From positions 1 to 28,682 of IMG/VR virus record IMGVR_UViG_3300017971_000178: a stretch of DNA of 28,682 nt. The stretch is one strand, 5' to 3'. Below, one piece after another: positions 7,901 through 15,174 of the stretch; the stretch's first letter is position 1, and every line of letters starts with the position of its first letter. The notes below the pieces were generated by a model that had not been told where the DNA came from, did not search any database, and worked only from the letters and a program-made list of their open reading frames with translations. The position numbers were made by a program, and so were the translations under genes. The DNA is from a virus.

Positions 7901-10826
7901 CGATGTCGTGCTGCTTCAACCAGCCGACCAGTCCTTTCCGAGCGCCACGGGACAGCACCGGCCACTTGCGGCGTATCGCACGCGATGTCCTGGTGATGAT
8001 GTCGCTGCCGCCTCGGATCATGGCCTCGTCGGGCAGCACCCCAGGCTCGAACGGTTGTGCCGCCGGGCGGACTTCCTCGGCACGGCGCTTCTGCTCGCTG
8101 CGCTGGCGCGACTTCTCCTTGATGCGCTCCGCTTTCGCTTCCTTGCGCTCAGCTTTCTGGTCGGCGGCGCGTTGCTTCTGGCGGGCTTCCTTCTGCTTCT
8201 GGCGATCCTTCAGGGATGCCCGCTTGGCGCGTTCTTCTTCCAGGCGCTGGCGGTAGCGGTCACGGGCAGCTTTCAGTCGGGCCTTGCCCGCTTCCTTCTC
8301 AGCCGAAACATCGGCTTCCCGCCGGGCACGTTCATACGCCACATCGGCTTCACGCTCAGCACGTTCTTGCGCGGCAGCCTGCCGTGCGGCACGTTTCTCT
8401 GCCTGCCTGGATACCCCCCGCGTACTTAACGCTCCTGCTTCGTGAGCCTGGAGCGTAATCTGCTGCGCCGCCAGGTCGAGGGCCTTGTCGAGGTTTTCAC
8501 CTTTCGCCTTGCGGAGTTCAGCCGAAACCTTCGGCGACACACGGGCAACGGCGTCGGCCAGTTGCTGCATACGCCCACGCAGATCGCCCTTCTTCACCGA
8601 GAGGCGGTTAAGGGCTTCCAGGGCGTCGCGGGCGTCGGACACCACGCGGCGGAGGGGCTTCATCTCCCGGCGGATGTCGGCGCGGCGTTTCAGCCACTCC
8701 GAGCGCCGCTCGCGGCTCTGACCATCAAGCCCCTTGCTACGGGTGCGGTATGCCTTTTCCAGGCGGTCGAGGGTTTGCTGCCCCTCCGCAACGCGGCTTT
8801 TCAGGAGCCGCCTGGCGTTCTGGGCAACGGTGTCCAGGTTCTCTCGCCGCAGCTTCAGTCGCTGCGACGCCGAGAGTGTCGGGGTGGGGCGACGCGGGGC
8901 CGGGCGCTCGCCGAAATTCAGGTCTAGCTGTTCACCGCCTGCGTATTGCTCCCCGCCCACAGGCTGCTCATCAGGCGTGTAGGCCATGTCGTCGGCGGAC
9001 ACGGTGGTGTCGGGCGTTACCGGCGCAGGTTCCACACCCAGGATTCGCTCGAGTACCTGGCGGGCCATCTTGCGGCGGGCGTCGCTGTACCCAGGCTCGG
9101 TGCCGTCGGCAACACGCTCCAGCTTGTCGAGGATGTCCTCGGTCGTGGCACCGTCGAGTTCACGCTTCCGCAGGTTCCTGGCCAAGCCCTCATTCAGCCC
9201 GCGATTCTGCACACGGGGCATGATGTCTTCGTAGGCAGCCAGCGCCTCGTCGATCAGCGCGGTCTTTTCGGCTAGGACTTCATCGCTTTGCGCGGTCTGC
9301 CCATCTGCTTCGGTGCCGACACCGGCGTCTTCACCAGGGGCTTGGCCCGTCGCGGCTTGGTCGGCAGTGGCGCTGTCCGCAGTTTCCGGCCCGCCGTCAA
9401 ATGGTCCGCCGCCTCCAGGTTGCGGCTGCTCTGCTTGCCCGCCTTCCGATATGTCTTCGTCACCTGCTTGAGCCGTGAACCCGTCAGTGGGGGACGGCCC
9501 GGCCGATTCGCCACGTACTTGCCCATCGGTTTCTCCTGCATTCGCTGCCGCGCCAACGGCATCAAGATCGGGGTCCGCACCTGCGCCTTGCTCGGGCGAA
9601 GGCACCTCGGCCCCCATGTTGTTCGGCCCGTCGGTGGCAGCATTGATTGCGGCTGCCTCGGCGTCGCCGCTGATGCCGCCCGTTTCCACATCGGTACGGT
9701 CGCGGGACACGTATTTCTGCACACCGCCTGTTACCGCACCGACGGGACCGCCCAACACCGCGCCCTGCAAGCCTGCCTCGGCAGCGCCACCCAGGGTCGC
9801 ACCCCTCTCGGTGCCGAGGTGCGTGGCGGTGTACTCGCCAGATTCCTGGACGAACTCCGTTCCCATCTCTTTCGCAGCGCCGGTGGCAATACCGGCACCT
9901 TTGATACCGAACCGCTCCAGCAGCGTGGCAACGAGGGCAGTGCCTGCGCCGATGGCGTAGTCTTCCTGCCCAGGTTCCTCGCGCCCATCATTGGCAGCGC
10001 GTTCCGAGGCGATTTCTTCAGTGCGGGACAGGAAGTACGTCTGCGGTAGTCCGAGGGCGGCAACGCCGTCTACCATCGCAGCGGGGCCATGCTCCATAAC
10101 GAAGGAAGCCGTGGTGCCCATCAACCCGAACGGATTGCCTTCGTCCCAGGCTGTCTTCACATCGTCCCAGGCTGTGTCTTCGACGTAGCCGAAGTCGTGA
10201 CCCTTGGCCCATTCACCCACGATGTGGAACACGTCGCGCTCGTCTGCGCCGGTCTCTTCAAGCAGGCGTTGCATCTGCTCGGGGTTGCGGGTGTATCCGC
10301 CCGCGCCGCCTTCCCCCCAGGTGAAGCCACCCAGCGGTATGCGTTCTTCCAACCAGGCAGCGGGTTTCTCGGACGCCTCGTCCAGGAACTCAACGAAGTT
10401 CCCGACGAGTTCCGCGCCGCGTTCGCCCATCTTGCGAGCGAAGTTGAACGCGGGTGTATCAGGTTCGCCCCCGCTGGCGGCTGACTGGAGATCAGTTTCC
10501 GCCGCTGAGGAGTCGGCGGGACCAACGGGAGCGAATTCGGGTTCGACCAGCGGGTCGGATGACCACCAGTCTTCGGTGGCCTCGCCACCTAGTGCTGTAG
10601 CCGAGCGGTCGCCGTAGGTCGCACGGTCATAGCCCTCGTATAAATCCTGGATCGGAACGGCGTCGGGGTCTACGCCTTCAAACCGCACATCGGCGCGGGG
10701 GGTGAACTCGGGTTCGACCAGCGGGTCGTTCTCCCACCAGTGGTCCTCGTCGGGGTCACCCGAAGGTGGCGGGACAGGCGCTGCCTCCTGCACCAGCGGG
10801 TCGTTCTCCCACCAATTCTCAGCCAT
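4992..10826 (-). CDS. Large polyvalent-type protein, predicted injected/internal virion protein (1944 aa)
   Basis: A giant 1944-residue protein. In order it shows: three WW(E/S)xDPLV repeats at residues 5-12, 30-37 and 87-94; a glycine/alanine-rich segment (about 290-375) of the sort that can insert in membranes; a low-complexity acidic region to about 600; long charged coiled coils (about 645-775 and 805-915); a conserved helical region with PLRRFG near 1175, the PLxRFG motif of large phage proteins; hydrophobic helices near 1405-1435 and 1650-1690; and a C-terminus like LPD38 (about 1600-1944). Such proteins are known from podophages and other mobile elements as large polyvalent proteins, some of which are injected with the DNA. 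I see no lysozyme, polymerase or protease active-site motif. The ATG overlaps the upstream stop (TGATG). Finding it without capsid genes is the main oddity. Confidence 0.88.
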   Translation of the reverse strand: MAENWWENDPLVQEAAPVPPPSGDPDEDHWWENDPLVEPEFTPRADVRFEGVDPDAVPIQDLYEGYDRATYGDRSATALGGEATEDWWSSDPLVEPEFAPVGPADSSAAETDLQSAASGGEPDTPAFNFARKMGERGAELVGNFVEFLDEASEKPAAWLEERIPLGGFTWGEGGAGGYTRNPEQMQRLLEETGADERDVFHIVGEWAKGHDFGYVEDTAWDDVKTAWDEGNPFGLMGTTASFVMEHGPAAMVDGVAALGLPQTYFLSRTEEIASERAANDGREEPGQEDYAIGAGTALVATLLERFGIKGAGIATGAAKEMGTEFVQESGEYTATHLGTERGATLGGAAEAGLQGAVLGGPVGAVTGGVQKYVSRDRTDVETGGISGDAEAAAINAATDGPNNMGAEVPSPEQGAGADPDLDAVGAAANAGETDGQVRGESAGPSPTDGFTAQAGDEDISEGGQAEQPQPGGGGPFDGGPETADSATADQAATGQAPGEDAGVGTEADGQTAQSDEVLAEKTALIDEALAAYEDIMPRVQNRGLNEGLARNLRKRELDGATTEDILDKLERVADGTEPGYSDARRKMARQVLERILGVEPAPVTPDTTVSADDMAYTPDEQPVGGEQYAGGEQLDLNFGERPAPRRPTPTLSASQRLKLRRENLDTVAQNARRLLKSRVAEGQQTLDRLEKAYRTRSKGLDGQSRERRSEWLKRRADIRREMKPLRRVVSDARDALEALNRLSVKKGDLRGRMQQLADAVARVSPKVSAELRKAKGENLDKALDLAAQQITLQAHEAGALSTRGVSRQAEKRAARQAAAQERAEREADVAYERARREADVSAEKEAGKARLKAARDRYRQRLEEERAKRASLKDRQKQKEARQKQRAADQKAERKEAKAERIKEKSRQRSEQKRRAEEVRPAAQPFEPGVLPDEAMIRGGSDIITRTSRAIRRKWPVLSRGARKGLVGWLKQHDIVDLYAKEFSPIQPLHGGKRVNPIRHLQNLYTSKSRRTRESLETADAILRQWRKLKPAERTDLHNVMHTATIREVYPDRSRDHPSNEHVGDKDWEIARLEYNLLTDRAKQLFTDVHRQNEKLFNDLVSANMVNAARALGVDARVIKGKTPQAIHASLTQARKNALAYEQGATQTKPVADSRTLKTLLDLAAPARTRGPYFPLRRFGQYIVEAENVTDYVVATYEDATADIAELRAENPTLQVSAPVQMDNGQWRFETNDRIVEFHESFADAEKTQKELKATGVYEVHAISEKDSYKPDNTSALGRAMLQVEGKLDDPRAQQALRSAFLDMLPDTSVLQARRHRRKVRGASRDFDRSFSVYAQSMANAKANAQHAQRIRHTFDQMRQQIKATKRAGTRRDVTDVEAILKELIRRDDMDASGLDSIWQRAASKISEVTFLWHLGSLSYSFINATQPWVVTYPLLSARHGPVRAFKAMTKAQAEFLGGGPDSTTDFMKELIDLVATGNPDFKLALTRMEKRGVITAAEAKMLDTVRWSGLLDIGFVEDLKQVGTATGGVVGTTWNASLNLARSLPQFVEFSNRFVSAIAGFRLEQELNAQQGMTTADANREATRYARDLVRDTQFDYSTTNKPRMFRYALARPMVAFQMYAHSIYGLFIRLANASLGRSDKMSPGEARKALAGLVGTHYVFAGMMGSVLSEPIRAVIAGGEWIAEAIGWDEEDEDDMLSLDQWLRQQSVEYIDDPFWRHLILEGPVNALGIDTASRIGLDSLFLLDVPDEQGREFAEKFVIDRLGPFANLSFNVFEVYKRLQDDQMGFWRAIEPILPKFFKDISKASRYGEEGVTSLSGTEYLAAEDIPRWQRVIQATGMAPAQVNRAYERINTARSLPRKIKNEKRLLMARWRRAVADGDFDLEMKIEDAIDKFNGLYPELEITTDSLWRSKERQEKAGDQGGVGLTENEEFLLERLGVREY

Positions 10827-12055
10827 CAGGGTTTCTTCCGGAGGCGGCCGTCAGGGCCGTAGTAGTCTGTGCCCGACGGCAGCGATTCATAATCCGCTTT
10901 CGTCGTGATCGTAGGGGCATCACCGGGTCCGCCACTCACTCGGCTGCCTGCGGCGCGACCGCCGCCGGCCACGGGCGACAAGGCCGCTGCGTCGCCGCCG
11001 ACCCCGCGCAAGTCCTTGTCCGCACGGTCGAGGGCTTCCTGGAAGCCCATGCTGCCGCCGCTGGCGTCCATGTACTCCCAGGCCCGCCCCGTCAGGCGGT
11101 CGGGGGTAATGCTCTGGCGGTAGAGTTGCCGCTGGTCTTTCGACCCGGTGCGGCTGCGCGACTTGTGAAAGTCCGTGGCGTACTTCTGGAGGTCTTTCTG
11201 CGCCCCGCGCCTGTCCTTCGCCGACCAGGCATCGCTCGCTGCACTGCTGCGGGAACCACCAGATCGGTAATACTCGGCACGGGCGTCGGATGCGCCTGCG
11301 CTGGCCTGACGCTGACCGGCCAGTGCGCCTTCACTGGCGAGTTCGTAGGGGTGCATCTCGGCGGCGCGTTCTTCCTCGCCGCGTGACTTGGCGGTCGAAG
11401 CCCGCGTGGACTCCAGGTCAGCCATGTCCTTCGTGGACATGCCGAGGTACAGGTTCATCCATGCGTCGGGGTTGTACAGGGGCTGGGTCAGGGCGTCGAA
11501 TACTTCACGGTTGATGACCAGCCCGTTGCCCGTCGGGCGTCCGTCCTCGGGGTTCTGCTCCGCCATCAGGATCGACTGCCCGTCAGGGTGTGGCATACCG
11601 TGCATCTGCACACCGTCGGGGAAATAGGAATACATTTGCTGCGCCCCGAATGCAGCACCTTCCATGTCGCCTGCGTCCCATGCCCCCCGAGTCATTTCCA
11701 TCACACGGTTGGCATCGACGAACGCCCGCATGGCCAGGTTCTGCATCCCGCTGTGAAGTGTCTCTTCGTCAATGCTGCCATACTCAAACGCCTTGACCAG
11801 TTCCTGGCGGGCGGCGTCGTAGTCAGCAGCTTCGAAGTGCACCGGCTTTTCCATCTGCTCGGGCTGGAGCGGGCCTTCCACCTGGTCCTGCATGGCGGCG
11901 ACTTGCTCATCGGGGAGCGGGATCGCGCCGATCTGCACCTGTTCTCGCTCAGGGTTCATGGCCTCGCCGTACGCTTTCCGGCCCTTGCGCTCGCGTATCG
12001 CGGTGCCTAGCGCCTGCCCAGTCCGAATACCGCGATCCAGTGCTCTCCAGTCCAT
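10826..12055 (-). CDS. Phage internal/virion-associated protein with LPSGT-Y-PDG C-terminus (409 aa)
   Basis: A 409-residue protein. A basic N-terminus (GIRTGQALGTAIRERKGRK) is followed by a helical middle part, a Ser/Ala/Arg-rich linker (about 235-345) and a C-terminal tail with YESLPSGTDYYGPDG, then RKKP. Tails of the type 'Y-x-x-LPSG-T-Y-x-x-PDG-x-x-R-x-KP' recur at the ends of phage virion proteins, often next to a giant LPD38/PLxRFG protein, which is the next gene here. I infer an internal core or ejection partner. The start at 12055 has GAGAGGT five bases upstream, and its stop overlaps the 1944-aa start by one base, so the two are coupled. It is not a portal or capsid by length or motifs. 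Confidence 0.8.
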   Translation of the reverse strand: MDWRALDRGIRTGQALGTAIRERKGRKAYGEAMNPEREQVQIGAIPLPDEQVAAMQDQVEGPLQPEQMEKPVHFEAADYDAARQELVKAFEYGSIDEETLHSGMQNLAMRAFVDANRVMEMTRGAWDAGDMEGAAFGAQQMYSYFPDGVQMHGMPHPDGQSILMAEQNPEDGRPTGNGLVINREVFDALTQPLYNPDAWMNLYLGMSTKDMADLESTRASTAKSRGEEERAAEMHPYELASEGALAGQRQASAGASDARAEYYRSGGSRSSAASDAWSAKDRRGAQKDLQKYATDFHKSRSRTGSKDQRQLYRQSITPDRLTGRAWEYMDASGGSMGFQEALDRADKDLRGVGGDAAALSPVAGGGRAAGSRVSGGPGDAPTITTKADYESLPSGTDYYGPDGRLRKKP

Positions 12056-12066
12056 TTGTCTACCTC

Positions 12067-12522
12067 TCAGTGAATTCGTGGGCGCGGTGGCTCGGTGCCA
12101 GCACGCGGCATAAGAAGAAGGTTCAGCGCCCCGTCCTCGGCGCGTAGCGTCAGCACGCCGTCATCGCAGCCGACATGGAGCATCGGCAGGTCGGCTTCGG
12201 CCAGCACCTCCGACGTCTCGGTGAACGCTTCCATGAAGTTCATGCACCACCAGGCGTGGAACGCACACAGGCGCAACCGCTCGGCGGTGGGCTTCGCCGC
12301 CAGGTGACCCAGCGTCGCAATGACGAAGCGCCGCTGGAGCCTTTCAAAGTCATCCCCGACGCTGGTGTAAGTCTCATCCAGCCGATTCGCCCACCGATCG
12401 TAGAACCCGGCGCTGGCTATCAGCACGAAGCTGCCCGCAGGGGTGTGGAGCACGATGGGGATTTCGTCCACACCAATGTCGGCGTGGGCGAGGTCGGCGA
12501 GGGTCACGATGCGCGGGTTCAT
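12067..12522 (-). CDS. Hypothetical protein, first gene of leftward block (151 aa)
   Basis: A 151-residue protein that I cannot name. It has a beta-rich N-terminal half (IPIVLHTPAGSFVLIASAG), a helical middle with Trp/Cys residues (LCAFHAWWCMNFMEAF) and a beta C-terminal part (LTLRAEDGALNLLLMPR). It is the promoter-proximal gene of the leftward block, separated by only 11 bases from the 409-aa gene. ATG 12522 is the first good start, although no clear ribosome site precedes it. It may be leaderless or start elsewhere. Two palindromes lie just upstream in the divergent promoter region. Confidence 0.7.
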   Translation of the reverse strand: MNPRIVTLADLAHADIGVDEIPIVLHTPAGSFVLIASAGFYDRWANRLDETYTSVGDDFERLQRRFVIATLGHLAAKPTAERLRLCAFHAWWCMNFMEAFTETSEVLAEADLPMLHVGCDDGVLTLRAEDGALNLLLMPRAGTEPPRPRIH

Positions 12523-12546
12523 GACTCGAGGATGGCAGGCGTCGCA

Positions 12547-12575
12547 GGGTGTAAACACCCGTGAAATAAATTCAC
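12547..12575. promoter_or_regulatory. Two adjacent palindromes between divergent operons
   Basis: GGGTGT-AA-ACACCC (12547-12560) is directly followed by GTGAA-ATAAA-TTCAC (12561-12575). They lie between the leftward ejection-type block and the rightward 12.7-kb operon, close to both starts. Two abutting inverted repeats in a divergent promoter region are typical of regulator binding sites. The binding protein is unknown. Confidence 0.5.
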
Positions 12576-12587
12576 CCCAGTGATTTT

Positions 12588-12615
12588 TTGCCCTAATGCG
12601 GTTTTCTGGTAGTAT
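12588..12615 (+). promoter_or_regulatory. Predicted sigma70-like promoter of the 12.7-14.2 kb operon
   Basis: TTGCCC, a 16-base spacer and TAGTAT fit a sigma70-type promoter reading right. The first gene starts at 12744, leaving a leader of about 120 bases that holds no obvious gene. Confidence 0.5.
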
Positions 12616-12743
12616 CCATCCAACCGCCACAGCATCACCAAAGCGGCGTGCGGGACGGGAGGACAGCCACGGCACCTCTCATCCACGACACGATGGCAGG
12701 TCGATTCGCGGTCCAGGCCACCTCATGGGCAGGACTCTCGACT

Positions 12744-13124
12744 ATGCCGCAGCATCCGAACACACAACTCCGAATCATCCCTCCCGACACCCAGTGGCTG
12801 CGCCGCTACGTCACCAGGTCGCTGCGCCGCGTGGACCCGCCCGACGACTGGGACGACCCCGACGGTATCGAGGCATGGGCGCAAACGCTCACCTCGCGGG
12901 ACTGGCAGCGGATACGGCAGGCGTGGCGCAACCTGTGCTACCGCCAGCACCAGGCCAGGTCCGCCGACCCGGTGTCTATCCTGCGACGCAGGCACAGAAA
13001 GCTGGACGTCAGCAGCCCCGCCGTGGTGGAGCTGCTCAGGCAGGTACTCGGCCCCGACGCCCAGGAAGCAGTGGACTCGGAAGTGGCACGCATCCGCAGG
13101 GGTATCCCCAATGACGGCTCCTAA
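12744..13124 (+). CDS. Hypothetical basic protein (126 aa)
   Basis: A 126-residue protein rich in Arg and Trp. WLRRYVTRSLRRVDPPDDWDD and WQRIRQAWRNLCYRQHQAR are in the first 75 residues, and a helical tail follows (SPAVVELLRQVLG). I know no family for it. The basic, tryptophan-rich helices could bind nucleic acid, which is inference only. ATG 12744 has AGGA nine bases upstream. Longer in-frame starts reach into the leader and lack ribosome sites. It overlaps the next gene by 14 bases, so both are in one operon. Confidence 0.65.
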   Translation: MPQHPNTQLRIIPPDTQWLRRYVTRSLRRVDPPDDWDDPDGIEAWAQTLTSRDWQRIRQAWRNLCYRQHQARSADPVSILRRRHRKLDVSSPAVVELLRQVLGPDAQEAVDSEVARIRRGIPNDGS

Positions 13125-13578
13125 CCCCACCGGGCAGACCCTTTCCGCCGACGAGTTTCAGGACGCCCACCGCGAGGCAGTCGAGGCCGTGTCGCGGATG
13201 GAAGATGTGCTGGATGTGGCGGACGGGGAGGCACCGAAACAGAACCCTCCCAAGTCACGGAAGAAACAACTGCTGCTCGCCGCCGAGGTCATCCGGGTGT
13301 TGGGTGGCGCAGGCTGGAACATCAGCACCGTGACCGGCGACTTCCTGTTGCTAAAATCAATGGCAGCCCGCGTCCAGTCCGTCCGCGAAGCCGCCGCAGA
13401 AGCAGCAAAAGAGGCCGGACTCCCCGCCAGTGTAGCGAGGAGCACACAAACGGCGGCAGAACGCGCTACGAAGGGTGAGTGGGACGCCGTGCTGTTGCGG
13501 CTCTACAGCGAACTGACGCAGCAGTGGGACTGGCACCTCGATCACCTCGACGAACAGGTCTTCGGGCCTGATAACTGA
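13111..13578 (+). CDS. Hypothetical protein (155 aa)
   Basis: A 155-residue protein of unknown function. An acidic helical N-terminus is followed by a basic stretch (KQNPPKSRKKQLLLAAEVIRVLGGAGWN) and long Ala/Glu-rich helices (SVREAAAEAAKEAGLPASVARS). The C-terminus is Trp/His-rich (TQQWDWHLDHLDEQ). Start ATG 13111 has AGGGG upstream. The Lys-Arg patch followed by a helix could be a DNA-binding segment, but there is no recognisable HTH signature. It is the second gene of the rightward operon. Confidence 0.7.
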   Translation: MTAPNPTGQTLSADEFQDAHREAVEAVSRMEDVLDVADGEAPKQNPPKSRKKQLLLAAEVIRVLGGAGWNISTVTGDFLLLKSMAARVQSVREAAAEAAKEAGLPASVARSTQTAAERATKGEWDAVLLRLYSELTQQWDWHLDHLDEQVFGPDN

Positions 13579-13596
13579 AAACAGGAGAAATGACTG

Positions 13597-13989
13597 ATGG
13601 CAAAACTGACTGGACTGGGCAACACCGAAGCGGTTCTGCACTGCGGTACTCGAGCAATAGTGGGTGAAGCGGACCTGACCGGCACAGTTGAGGTGCAGGC
13701 AGCGAGCGCGGAGGCACTGCTGCGCGGCATGGCGCGGGCGGCTGAACTGGCGTTGTTCGACCTGAAGATGCTCCGCGCACAGGCAGGTGAACTGGTGAAG
13801 CTGGTGGAAGGCGGTGTCGTGAGTGTGGACGATATCCCCGAAACGCTGACACAGGTGATGATGCTGATGGGACAGGGGTCGCTGCGGTCGCTGGCGGCGG
13901 GTGCCGGGATGGAGGCGATGTCCGAGGAGCAGGCGGTTGATATCGAAGCCGAACTCGACGAGATCATCAAGCAGGCGTTCGGTGAGTAG
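13597..13989 (+). CDS. Hypothetical helical protein (130 aa)
   Basis: A 130-residue protein. A short beta region (TEAVLHCGTRAIVGEADLTG) precedes long amphipathic helices (ALLRGMARAAELALFDLKMLRAQ) and an acidic C-terminus. The family is not recognised. It has a very good ribosome site (CAGGAGAAA before ATG 13597) and starts 18 bases after the 155-aa gene. The helical, Met/Leu-rich composition suggests oligomerisation. It could act with its neighbours in replication, packaging control or immunity, but nothing in the sequence decides this. Confidence 0.75.
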   Translation: MAKLTGLGNTEAVLHCGTRAIVGEADLTGTVEVQAASAEALLRGMARAAELALFDLKMLRAQAGELVKLVEGGVVSVDDIPETLTQVMMLMGQGSLRSLAAGAGMEAMSEEQAVDIEAELDEIIKQAFGE

Positions 13990-14215
13990 CAAGCAGCAGT
14001 TCGGTTTGTTCCCGCGCCCGGTGTTCGTCGTCGATACGCTCGGCGAGGTATGTCACGCCTGCGGCCGCTACGAACGCACAGTCAGTTTTGATGCGCCCGG
14101 CAGGGGTTGGATACATCTCTGCGAGGGCTGCCTGGCACGGGGGATCGAGGCGCTGGCAGAGGCCAACACGCGGGCGCGGGCTGCACAGAAAAGAGAGTCG
14201 GGGTTCGACCGCTAG
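13982..14215 (+). CDS. Small zinc-finger protein (77 aa)
   Basis: A 77-residue protein with a four-cysteine metal site: CHACG near residues 20-24 and CEGC near residue 46, enclosing a short beta hairpin (RTVSFDAPGRGWIHL). It ends in a basic helix (ARAAQKRES). Such treble-clef or ribbon folds are common in small phage DNA- or protein-binding factors. The GTG start at 13982 overlaps the stop of the 130-aa gene (GTGAGTAG), consistent with coupling, and no in-frame ATG gives a better start. Its end overlaps by four bases with the end of the convergent repressor-like gene. Confidence 0.65.
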   Translation: MSSKQQFGLFPRPVFVVDTLGEVCHACGRYERTVSFDAPGRGWIHLCEGCLARGIEALAEANTRARAAQKRESGFDR

Positions 14216-14541
14216 TCCAGCCCCTCCCAGGGGTCCAGGTCACTGCGGGGCGGGGTGAGGTCAGCTTTGCGGCACACCTGCCGTAGCCATGCAAGGTGGC
14301 TACGCCGCAAGGTCACGTCTTCGGTACGCAGCAAGTGGCAGTAGGTTGCGAACGCGCTGGGGTTGATGTCCACCATGTTGGCAAGGGCGATGGCTGTGTC
14401 TCCTCGAGGAGTGGAGCGGCCCTGTATCCAGTGGGTCACGGCAGCCTTGCCTGTCACACCGAGGCGTTCGGCAAGAGCCTGGTTGCTGGAGAGGTGATGC
14501 CTCTGCTTGGCGAGGTCGATGAGGGCTTTGAAGTACGTCAT
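14212..14541 (-). CDS. HTH repressor-like regulator (109 aa)
   Basis: A 109-residue regulator with a helix-turn-helix in the N-terminal half: ALAERLGVTGKAAVTHWIQG at about residues 22-41. A helical segment follows (DTAIALANMVDINPSAFATY). The pattern matches small XRE/Cro-like phage regulators, possibly the DUF3693-type group. ATG 14541 has AAGGA upstream. The longer frame to 14595 would begin inside the 26-bp repeats. It faces left, away from the 15-kb control region, and its upstream DNA carries the iterons and a GTACAG-N6-CTGTAC palindrome. The likely role is to repress itself and the divergent rightward genes (ArdA, integrase), like a phage immunity repressor. It has no peptidase domain. 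Confidence 0.8.
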   Translation of the reverse strand: MTYFKALIDLAKQRHHLSSNQALAERLGVTGKAAVTHWIQGRSTPRGDTAIALANMVDINPSAFATYCHLLRTEDVTLRRSHLAWLRQVCRKADLTPPRSDLDPWEGLD

Positions 14542-14592
14542 CGTTCGGGTTCCTTGGTGGTCTTGGTCTTCGTCGTGGCCTTGGTCTTGGAT

Positions 14593-14737
14593 CACGTATT
14601 GCTGTCGTGACCTTGGTCGCCGTGACCTTGGTTCACGTATTGCTGTCGTGACCTTGGTTCACGTATTGCTGTCGTGACCTTGGTTCACGTATTGCTGTCG
14701 TGACCTTGGTTCACGTATTGCTGTCGTGACCTTGGTC
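14593..14737. repeat. Iterons: five 26-bp direct repeats plus a partial copy
   Basis: A 26-bp unit beginning CACGTATTGCTG and ending GACCTTGGTT starts at 14593, 14634, 14660, 14686 and 14712. The last four are in perfect tandem, and a half unit (CGTGACCTTGGTT) fills the gap after the first. They lie immediately upstream of the HTH gene start. Tandem iterons of this size can be replication-initiator sites, partition sites or cooperative operators. The adjacent AT-rich stretch near 14930-14990 fits any of these. Confidence 0.9.
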
Positions 14738-14763
14738 CCCTGGCGGGGCTGCCGTCAGGGATA

Positions 14764-14781
14764 GTACAGAGAGGACTGTAC
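14764..14781. promoter_or_regulatory. Palindromic operator candidate, copy 1 (GTACAG-N6-CTGTAC)
   Basis: A perfect 6-bp inverted repeat with a 6-base centre, located between the HTH gene with its iterons and the rightward genes. An identical pair of half-sites with the same spacing occurs at 15175-15192. The two frame the control region, a common arrangement for a repressor that also acts by looping. Confidence 0.6.
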
Positions 14782-14939
14782 ATCATTTCAGATGGAATTG
14801 AAAATTGCCCCGAGATTAGTAGGGAACCTTGAAGGAAGACCGGGTGGGGGGCCTCGCCCGCCGACCCTAGGGGGGCGGGTCACGAGGTCACGACGCCACC
14901 CATCCAAAAAAATCTACGCCACCACTCAACTAATTAATA

Positions 14940-14967
14940 TTGTGTCTCAATATATGTGATGTATATA
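14940..14967 (+). promoter_or_regulatory. Possible rightward promoter in control region
   Basis: TTGTGT, 16 bases, then TATATA, inside an AT-rich segment. The distance to the first rightward gene (15260) is about 290 bases, so another promoter nearer that gene is likely as well. Confidence 0.35.
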
Positions 14968-15060
14968 CATACACTTTCACTTAATGACCTTGTGTACCTG
15001 ATCACATAATCCATTCTGACATTCGTGATACACACCTAGGGGTATAGCGTTGCCATCGAA

Positions 15061-15147
15061 TTACCAGGTGGACCCGGTGCGATTGCCGTCGGCTTACCAG
15101 GTGGACCCGGTGCGATTGCCGTGGCGTGACCCGGTGTACCTGGTAAT
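15061..15147. repeat. Two 29-bp direct repeats plus an inverted third half
   Basis: An identical 29-bp sequence (TTACCAGGTGGACCCGGTGC followed by GATTGCCGT) occurs at 15061-15089 and 15094-15122, a spacing of 33 bp or about three helical turns. Just after, ACCCGGTGTACCTGGTAATT (15128-15147) is an inverted, slightly diverged copy of the first 20 bases. Two direct and one inverted site at helical phasing suggests cooperative protein binding. Confidence 0.85.
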
Positions 15148-15174
15148 TGGATAGCTGGGTTTCGTGATACAGAG

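Noticed and set aside
5305-10617. Plus-strand open frames opposite the 1944-aa gene (for example 7447-8256, 9288-10049)
   Set aside because: They are antisense shadows in GC-rich DNA. The minus-strand frame is continuous for 1944 codons with domain-like features.
3110-14215. Capsid, portal or terminase among the unknown genes
   Set aside because: Apart from the 409-aa and 1944-aa proteins, the unknowns are 223 aa or shorter. None shows Walker motifs, a terminase nuclease motif or a capsid-like layout, though remote homology cannot be excluded by eye.
14738-14880. G-rich stretch near 14845-14880 as an intrinsic terminator
   Set aside because: The complementary runs do not form a clean stem followed by a T tract.
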